NCBI RefSeq assembly: GCF_902158555.1
Contig: NZ_CABGGS010000047.1
Coordinates: 186,001 to 250,000, forward strand
Origin: Klebsiella spallanzanii
GTDB taxonomy: Bacteria; Pseudomonadota; Gammaproteobacteria; Enterobacterales; Enterobacteriaceae
Length of the DNA: 64,000 bases
Direction of reading: 5' to 3'
Shown here: piece by piece, positions 58,394 through 64,000 of the stretch
Position numbering within the stretch: position 1 is the stretch's first letter
Layout: every line of letters starts with the position of its first letter
The notes under the pieces: generated by a model
Seen by the model: only the letters and a program-made list of their open reading frames with translations
The model's database searches: none
What the model was told of the DNA's origin: nothing
Translations under genes and position numbers: made by a program

Positions 58394-61355
58394 TATACGT
58401 GTTGCTTTCAGCGCTATCGACAGATTTACCCGCCCCGTTAATGCTGCCCGCCAGAGTGCGGGCGGCCTTTCCGACTCCCTCAGAAAAACACAATCCACCC
58501 TGAAAGGGCTCGATAAGAGCAGTGCCACTTTTCAGCGAATGACCGCGGCCGTCGGCAAAACCGATCGTTCCATCTCACGTGCCCGCGCCCGCTTTGATGG
58601 TTTGTCAGAAGCGCAACGTAAAAACGGAACGCTGACGGAAAAACAGCAAATACTGATGTCACGACTGGGTGAGCGGCTTGATCGGTTGACCGCAAAACGC
58701 GTGACGGAAGTGGCCCGCCTCCGTGAGAGTGCATCAGCCCTGCGCCAGCATGGCGTCATGCTTTCCGGTAGTAGCGCCACCATCGGTAACGCGATACGCC
58801 GCACAGAACAATACAACCAATCCCTTGAACGGGAAAAACGGCAACTTGCTGCGGTCACTCAAGCTCGTAAACGTTACGAGGGTGCACAGCAGATGGCCGG
58901 GAAGTTGCGCTCTGGCGGTGCCATAGCATTAGGTACAGCAACCGCTACCGGGTATGGCGCCGGACGCTTCCTGTCGCCTGCGGTTGGTTTTGATGAGGAA
59001 ATGTCAAACGTCCAGGCGTTGACGCGGCTCGATAAAAGCGATTCGCAGCTGGCAGCCTTGCGTACTCAGGCAAAAAAACTCGGTGCTGAAACCGCCTTCA
59101 CCACACGTGACGCCGCCAGCGGCCAGGCCTTTCTGGCAATGGCTGGCTTCACGCCAGAAGCTATCCGTGCCGCACTACCTGGCGTGCTCAATATGGCGCT
59201 GGCAGGCAGTATGGACTTGGGTGAAACGGCAGACATCGGCTCAAATATTCTTTCTCAGTTTTCCCTTGATGCCGGAGAAATGGACCGCGTTAGCGATGTG
59301 CTGACAGGTACATTTACCCGTACCAACACCACGCTTAGCAGCCTCGGCGAGACAATGAAAGTTGTCGGGCCGGTAGCGGCGGGGCTTGGGATTAGCCTGG
59401 AAGAAGCCGCAGCCATGACCGGCACGCTGGCGCGCGTGGGTATTCGCGGTGGCGAGGCCGGTACGGCAATGCGTCGCTCACTCTCCCGCCTGGCCTCCCC
59501 TACTACGGCAGCCAAAAAGGCACTCAGAGAGCTGGGAGTGGAAACTGCCGACGCGAGCGGAAAAATGCGACGTCCGTTCGATATTCTTCTCGATCTACAA
59601 AAACGCGTTTCCCGCTTTGGCGAGGTGGATCAGGTTTCATTTTTCAAAGATATCGCCGGAGAAGAGGGTTTTACAAGCCTCCAGTCCTTGGTCAACGGCG
59701 CAGGGGATGGCTACCTCCTGTCACTCTATGAACAAATTGCTGAAGCACATAAAAATCAGGAGGCCTTCGCCGTCGCTAACAAGAAGAAAGACAACCTGGG
59801 CGGCGATTTGAAGGAGCTGGACAGCGCGTGGGAGGCGTTCCGCATTTCTGTAGCTGAGACAGTGGACGGCCCATTGCGCAGACTGACACAGGGGCTTAGC
59901 CGGGTTATTGGCACTGTTCAAAGCTGGGTAGAAGAAAACCCCAGACTTTCACGAACGTTGTTACTCGCCAGTGGTACTGCACTGGCATTAACCGCAGTAA
60001 TTGGCGGTCTGTCATTAGCTGCTGGTCTGCTGATGGGGCCGCTTGCAAAGCTCAGGCTGGGGTTTGCGCTGCTGTCCGGCGGGAGTGGAATCGGAGGTAC
60101 GGTATCAGCGTTCCGCATATTGAGTGCTGCGGGCGGTAGCTCACTGGTAAAAATGAGTGGATGGGGCTCTTTACTCAGCGGCCTGGTCGGACGCCTCGGC
60201 GTATTAACCAGATTGATGGTACCACTGCGCGGCGTGTTACTTGGCGCCTTTACCTCTCCGGGGACTGCTATCAGCGCCCTGTCAAAAAGCATTGGCGGGC
60301 TGGCGATCCGACTAACGGGGATCCCTGCTCTCTTCAGCATTGTAAAAGGCGGAATTGCGGCGCTGGGCGGCGGATTATCAATGCTGTTGAGCCCAATCGG
60401 TTTAGTGGGTGCTGCGTTTGTAGCTGCGGGAGTACTGATCTGGAAATACTGGGGACCAATTAAGGCCTTCTTTAGCGGTTTTTTTACAGGCGTCATCCAG
60501 GGGTTAGCGCCAGTTTATAACGCATTTTCCCGGCTGGCGCCCGTTTTCGGGGTCATTGGGGATGGCGTCAAAAACGTCTGGAACTGGTTTAAAAAAGTAT
60601 TAACGCCCGTTGAGGAGAGTCGCGAGGCACTAAACAAATGCGCCAGCGCCGGGCAGATATTTGGAGAGGTCCTGGGGACTGCACTTAGCGTACTGCTTTG
60701 GCCGCTTCAGAAGTTAATGGAAGGTGTTGGCTGGTTACTGGAGAAGCTCGATCTCATCCCCGATGGCATTGAAAGAGCCAGGCTGGAAGCAGCCAGACTC
60801 AGGGCTATTCCGGTTATGTGGGAATGGGATGAAAAATCCGGACGCATGGTTAAAAGGGAGTGGCAATGGTCGTCTGAAAAGCCTGCAAGCAAAGGCAGCG
60901 CCCCGCCGCCCAATGTGCTCGGGGGCAACTCTGGAACAGAGCGGCGGCTGGGCCAAATCGCGGATAACACCAAAGGCCTTTTAGATGAGGAAAAGCGCAA
61001 ACGTATCGGGCCGGGTGACATTGTATTTAAAAATCTCCCTCCAGCCCTTGCAGTACGTGGTGAATGGCAGGAGTCGAAGCTTGTCCGCCAGTCTGTCAGT
61101 GCTCGCCCGGTTATTGCCGCTGGCGAACCATTGATAAAACAGACGCAGGCATGGCAACCGGTACGCCGAAATCAAAGCACCCATACGGCGGCTGCGGCTT
61201 CAGGTTATAGTTTTTCCGGTGATATTCATGTTCATCTGCATGGCATTCAGAACAGCAATCCGCGCGAACTGGCGCGACTTGTTGGCGAAGCGGTCCGCGC
61301 AGAAATTGACAAACAGCTACGCGCTGCCCGGGGTTCGTTCCGGGACCATGATTAA
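58380..61355 (+). CDS. T: P2 gpT-like tail tape-measure protein
   Basis: A 991-aa tape-measure protein that sets tail length (P2 T 815 aa). The N-terminal half is helical and coiled-coil rich (LTEKQQILMSRLGERLDRL, ESASALRQHG). The phage tail tape-measure domain is around residues 190-410 (GFDEEMSNVQALTRLD; AMAGFTPEAIRAALPGVLN; VGPVAAGLGISLEEAAAMTG). Hydrophobic segments follow from about 520 to 700 (LLASGTALALTAVIGGLSLA). The start at 58380 (MKSLDIRVAF) is preferred to an in-frame GTG/ATG earlier in E'. Confidence 0.92.
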   Translation: MKSLDIRVAFSAIDRFTRPVNAARQSAGGLSDSLRKTQSTLKGLDKSSATFQRMTAAVGKTDRSISRARARFDGLSEAQRKNGTLTEKQQILMSRLGERLDRLTAKRVTEVARLRESASALRQHGVMLSGSSATIGNAIRRTEQYNQSLEREKRQLAAVTQARKRYEGAQQMAGKLRSGGAIALGTATATGYGAGRFLSPAVGFDEEMSNVQALTRLDKSDSQLAALRTQAKKLGAETAFTTRDAASGQAFLAMAGFTPEAIRAALPGVLNMALAGSMDLGETADIGSNILSQFSLDAGEMDRVSDVLTGTFTRTNTTLSSLGETMKVVGPVAAGLGISLEEAAAMTGTLARVGIRGGEAGTAMRRSLSRLASPTTAAKKALRELGVETADASGKMRRPFDILLDLQKRVSRFGEVDQVSFFKDIAGEEGFTSLQSLVNGAGDGYLLSLYEQIAEAHKNQEAFAVANKKKDNLGGDLKELDSAWEAFRISVAETVDGPLRRLTQGLSRVIGTVQSWVEENPRLSRTLLLASGTALALTAVIGGLSLAAGLLMGPLAKLRLGFALLSGGSGIGGTVSAFRILSAAGGSSLVKMSGWGSLLSGLVGRLGVLTRLMVPLRGVLLGAFTSPGTAISALSKSIGGLAIRLTGIPALFSIVKGGIAALGGGLSMLLSPIGLVGAAFVAAGVLIWKYWGPIKAFFSGFFTGVIQGLAPVYNAFSRLAPVFGVIGDGVKNVWNWFKKVLTPVEESREALNKCASAGQIFGEVLGTALSVLLWPLQKLMEGVGWLLEKLDLIPDGIERARLEAARLRAIPVMWEWDEKSGRMVKREWQWSSEKPASKGSAPPPNVLGGNSGTERRLGQIADNTKGLLDEEKRKRIGPGDIVFKNLPPALAVRGEWQESKLVRQSVSARPVIAAGEPLIKQTQAWQPVRRNQSTHTAAAASGYSFSGDIHVHLHGIQNSNPRELARLVGEAVRAEIDKQLRAARGSFRDHD

Positions 61356-61369
61356 CAGGAGTTATAGCT

Positions 61370-61828
61370 ATGATGATGGTGTTCGGACTTTTTGTATTTG
61401 AACTCAGGACGCTGCCCTATCAGCAATTGCAGCTGTCTCGTAACTGGCGGCACGTTAAAAATGATCGTGTGGGCCGTAGTGCAAAATGGCAGTACGTTGG
61501 CGCTGGTGAGAACCAGCTGACGCTTGGCGGACTACTGTATCCTGAAATCACTGGAGGCAACCTGTCATTGGGTGCGGTCTCGACAATGGCTTACACCGGA
61601 CTGGCCTGGCCGCTGATTGATGGCGTCGGCTCAATTTACGGGATGTATGTCATTACGGGGTTGCAGGAAACGCATCAGGAGTTTGATCGCTATGGTAAGG
61701 CGAAAAAAATTGAGTTCACGCTTTCGTTGCAGAGGGTTGATGAGGATATCCGGGAGCGGCTGCAAAGTTCCTCTGTCAGCGAGCTGATGGCAACCATAAA
61801 GGATGGGGTTGAAACTGCGTTGAATTAA
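61370..61828 (+). CDS. U: P2 gpU-like tail protein
   Basis: A 152-aa minor tail protein needed for tail end completion in P2-like phages (P2 U 159 aa). Conserved stretches: MMMVFGLFVFELRTLPYQQ, GENQLTLGGLLYPEITGG, LAWPLIDGVGSIYGMYVI and KKIEFTLSLQRVDED. AGGAG lies eight bases before the ATG. In P2 the D gene would follow at once; here an AT-rich spacer and a helicase gene follow. Confidence 0.92.
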   Translation: MMMVFGLFVFELRTLPYQQLQLSRNWRHVKNDRVGRSAKWQYVGAGENQLTLGGLLYPEITGGNLSLGAVSTMAYTGLAWPLIDGVGSIYGMYVITGLQETHQEFDRYGKAKKIEFTLSLQRVDEDIRERLQSSSVSELMATIKDGVETALN

Positions 61829-62186
61829 GCCCAGGTGAAGCTTGATGGCCAAACGTCTTAAGCAGCAGCAAGAACATTTATGCATGCCTTAGATAAGATT
61901 CGGCCTAATACATCCATAGCAAAGAGGTATAACACTAAGCCAAACATAATCTTACAACAGTTCCATACCCAAGCGGGGTGAAAAACTAAAAAAGTTGGAT
62001 AAATGCAACTAATGTTAAAAATAGTTAGCCTGGAAAGTCCTTTCGAGAGGAATCAAACTCAAGGACTCAGTAGGTAGCATTGAATCTAATGTTTTTTTTT
62101 CACTATACGTAAGGTATGATTTTACAACACAGCATACCTATAATCCTATCAATGATGCGTATATAAATCACTCAAAAGGAAATTTT
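61829..62186 (+). promoter_or_regulatory. AT-rich spacer with promoter and inverted-repeat operator before the helicase gene
   Basis: No gene is visible in these 358 bases. TATAAT (62139-62144) is a consensus -10 about 42 bases before the helicase ATG, with only a weak -35 (ATGATT, 62116-62121). AGGTATG (62112-62118) and CATACCT (62133-62139) form an inverted repeat with 21-bp centre spacing that overlaps the -35 and touches the -10, a good place for a repressor. Further upstream AGTCCTT/AAGGACT (about 62038-62067) forms a hairpin, and a run of nine T lies near 62092-62100. Confidence 0.5.
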
Positions 62187-64000
62187 ATGTCCAGCTACTG
62201 CTTTTACTCTCAAGATGCATTAGCACTCGCTCAAAGTTCTGGGATCGATGTGCTTATCAATGATTATGCAGAGCAGCACAAAAAACAAACATACATTCTT
62301 TGCAGACCATTATCTAATGAGGATGTAATATATGATTACGATAAGGCAATAGCTGTATTTTCGTCTGGCATAAAACCTTTTTTCATAGATATTGGCAACA
62401 ATTTAGAATTATTTGAAGAATATCAGGAAGATTTTCTTGAGGATGTTTCATTCTTAGCTGAGAAATTCAAATATAGAGAAAAAATTGGTAGGAAAAAATC
62501 ATGGCAAAGCTTATTCGTTTCACTTCCCATAGATGATCTTGACTTCAGTAAATTAGAAGTTGAAACTAAAGAAAGTCGAGTGATTGACCTAATAATTTCA
62601 CTCATCGTTGGAAGTATTAATGACACCTCTAGAATAAATCTGGAAGCGAGTAACCTGTTAGATACAATTAAGTCTAAAATTATCTTATTTGACACCGATC
62701 AAACGAGATTTGTTTTCCAAAGTGGATTTGGGAAAAAAAGTGTAATTCAGGGATTAGCTGGCTCTGGTAAAACAGAGTTATTATTACATAAGTTGAAAGA
62801 AATCTATTCTAAAAATCCGGATTCTAAAATTGCCTTTACATGTTTCAATAAAATCCTCGCATCGACAATGAGAACAAGGATTCCTGAATTTTTCGATTTT
62901 ATGCGAGTTGAAAAACAGATTGAATGGGGCACAAAACTTTTTTGCTTCAACTCTTGGGGTTTGACTAAAGATCCTCTCTCTGGAATGTATAGATACATTT
63001 GCCATTTTTATGAAATCCCATTTGGTGGTTTTGGAAACGGAGACTTTGACTTCCTTTGCAAGAAAGCCATTGCAGATATAAATAATAGCGGACGCTCAGA
63101 TAAAAAGGCTCTTGATTATATCTTTATCGATGAAAGTCAAGACTTCCCGCAAAGTTTCATTGATCTCTGTGAAATGGTAACATCTAAAAAGCTGTACGTT
63201 GCCGGAGATGTTTTTCAAAATATTTTCATGCCAATAAATGATAATGTAAATCGGGCCGATATCGTTCTTAAAAAATGTTATCGCACAGATCCAAAAAATT
63301 TAATGTTTTCACATGCTTTGGGAATGGGTCTTTATGAAGAGCCTGTTCTACGATGGTTAAAAGAGGCTGAGTGGGATTCTTGTGGCTATAAATATAACAA
63401 AATAGGCAATAGAGTTGAATTGTCAAGAGATCCGCTAAGGCGCTTTGAAGATATTCCAAAAGATTATAAAAGCACAACTCTACATTTGATGGAGAGGACC
63501 GATAATGGACCAGATAAAATAATTGAAATAATAAAAGATATTAAACACCGCAATCCTACCTTAGCAGAAGGCGACATAGCTGTTATATTCCTTGATTCCA
63601 GTGGATATATATATGATTACATTCAATCTCTAAAATTTAAAATTAAGCAACAACTTGGCTGGGATTCTAATATCTCACATGAAACAAAAGCCAAACAAGA
63701 TGGTAAATTGTTCATTTCGAACATTAATAACGCTAAAGGTCTAGAGTTCCCTTTTGTAGTTTGTTTTGCCATGAAACTGGTTAAAAGATCAAACTTCCGA
63801 AATGCACTCTATACTATGATGGCACGGTCATTTCTCGAAAGCCATCTAGTTTTAAATGATGATAAAGAAAATCCATCGATGCCAACTATTCTTGAAGGCT
63901 TACATTTCCTAAATAACAATAATTACATGAATGTAAGACTACCCTCTGAAGAAGAAATAAGAAATCAAAAAGATTTCATTGTGTTGGATGAGTCTATTTC
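62187..64000 (+). CDS. UvrD-like superfamily 1 helicase, phage cargo gene (3' end outside window)
   Basis: 604 codons are in view without a stop. AAAGGA precedes the ATG. Residues 1-185 match no family I recognise. The helicase core follows: Walker A VIQGLAGSGKTELLLHK (about 188-204), Walker B/motif II DYIFIDESQDFP (about 310), motif III LYVAGDVFQNIF (about 335), CYRTDPKNL (about 364), motif V INNAKGLEFPFVVCF (about 512) and motif VI TMMARSFLESHLVL (about 543). The motif order fits SF1A (UvrD/Rep/PcrA and GajB-like) enzymes, with an unusual motif VI (MARS in place of the common TRA). Base composition is far more AT-rich than the tail genes, indicating a separate origin. An anti-phage or exclusion role is inferred from position in a prophage, not shown. 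Confidence 0.8.
   Translation, partial: MSSYCFYSQDALALAQSSGIDVLINDYAEQHKKQTYILCRPLSNEDVIYDYDKAIAVFSSGIKPFFIDIGNNLELFEEYQEDFLEDVSFLAEKFKYREKIGRKKSWQSLFVSLPIDDLDFSKLEVETKESRVIDLIISLIVGSINDTSRINLEASNLLDTIKSKIILFDTDQTRFVFQSGFGKKSVIQGLAGSGKTELLLHKLKEIYSKNPDSKIAFTCFNKILASTMRTRIPEFFDFMRVEKQIEWGTKLFCFNSWGLTKDPLSGMYRYICHFYEIPFGGFGNGDFDFLCKKAIADINNSGRSDKKALDYIFIDESQDFPQSFIDLCEMVTSKKLYVAGDVFQNIFMPINDNVNRADIVLKKCYRTDPKNLMFSHALGMGLYEEPVLRWLKEAEWDSCGYKYNKIGNRVELSRDPLRRFEDIPKDYKSTTLHLMERTDNGPDKIIEIIKDIKHRNPTLAEGDIAVIFLDSSGYIYDYIQSLKFKIKQQLGWDSNISHETKAKQDGKLFISNINNAKGLEFPFVVCFAMKLVKRSNFRNALYTMMARSFLESHLVLNDDKENPSMPTILEGLHFLNNNNYMNVRLPSEEEIRNQKDFIVLDESI

Larger units (their letters stand above)
54502..64000. 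mobile_element. P2-like prophage, one end and tail genes (continues beyond window)
   Basis: From the end of the boundary terminator onward, genes are ogr, D, FI, FII, E/E', T and U of a P2-like myovirus, followed by an AT-rich cargo gene. The left limit is inferred: the chromosomal gene yoaF and the candidate sRNA are on one side, ogr (terminal gene in P2, next to att) on the other. The att core cannot be fixed because the other end is outside the window. No integrase, capsid or lysis genes are in view, so whether the prophage is complete is unknown. Confidence 0.85.

Noticed and set aside
62423-62695. 90-codon minus-strand open frame within the helicase gene
   Set aside because: The plus-strand frame has intact helicase motifs along its whole length; the reverse frame has no motif or ribosome binding site.

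Overview
The window is chromosomal DNA of an enterobacterium. Gene order follows the Escherichia coli K-12 interval ydjX ... yoaF: ydjXZ-ynjABCDEF-nudG-gdhA, topB-selD-ydjA-sppA-ansA-pncA, ydjEFGHIJKL, yeaC-msrB-gapA-yeaDE-mipA-yeaGH-yeaK-yeaL-nimRT-yeaO-yoaF. The protein sequences are close to but not those of E. coli. The PhoC-type acid phosphatase, the GH18 chitinase next to yeaC and the GT9 gene in place of yeaIJ point to the Klebsiella/Raoultella group (inference from recalled protein families, not a search). REP elements, one complete 127-bp ERIC element and one ERIC remnant fit this.

Layout. 1-9405: DedA-family membrane proteins, the YnjBCD ABC transporter with YnjA and YnjE, a CDP-alcohol phosphatidyltransferase (ynjF), nudG and gdhA. 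ydjY and ynjH are missing compared with E. coli. 9402-15604: an insertion where E. coli has ynjI. It is a translationally coupled chaperone operon of an HscC-type Hsp70 and two paralogous proteins, each an atypical J domain fused to a Sel1-repeat array. 15801-19447: a LysR regulator divergent from a talarate/galactarate dehydratase-like enolase and a GudP/GarP-like transporter, probably an inducible sugar-acid module. 19493-27951: housekeeping genes topB, selD, ydjA, sppA, ansA and pncA, plus phoC. 28090-36835: the ydj cluster, with two MFS transporters, the DeoR regulator YdjF, an aldo-keto reductase, a sugar kinase, an aldolase and two zinc dehydrogenases, consistent with catabolism of an unusual sugar or uronate derivative. 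37145-54332: a secreted chitinase with a structured leader, yajD, then the gapA-yea region with the sigma-54 yeaGH operon, the nimR/nimT pair and a DUF523-yeaO operon.

From about 54500 to the window end lies part of a P2-like prophage: ogr and D on the minus strand, then the tail operon FI-FII-E/E'-T-U on the plus strand. In phage P2 all of these genes point the same way with D directly after U, so the tail block here appears inverted relative to D-ogr. A CCCTTTC heptamer in E would give the expected -1 frameshift to E'. Directly after U, behind an AT-rich stretch with a promoter-embedded inverted repeat, starts an AT-rich gene for a UvrD-like superfamily 1 helicase with an unrecognised N-terminal region of about 185 residues. 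It runs off the window. It is a cargo (moron) gene and a candidate anti-phage defence gene, and is the most likely place in this window for an undescribed system.
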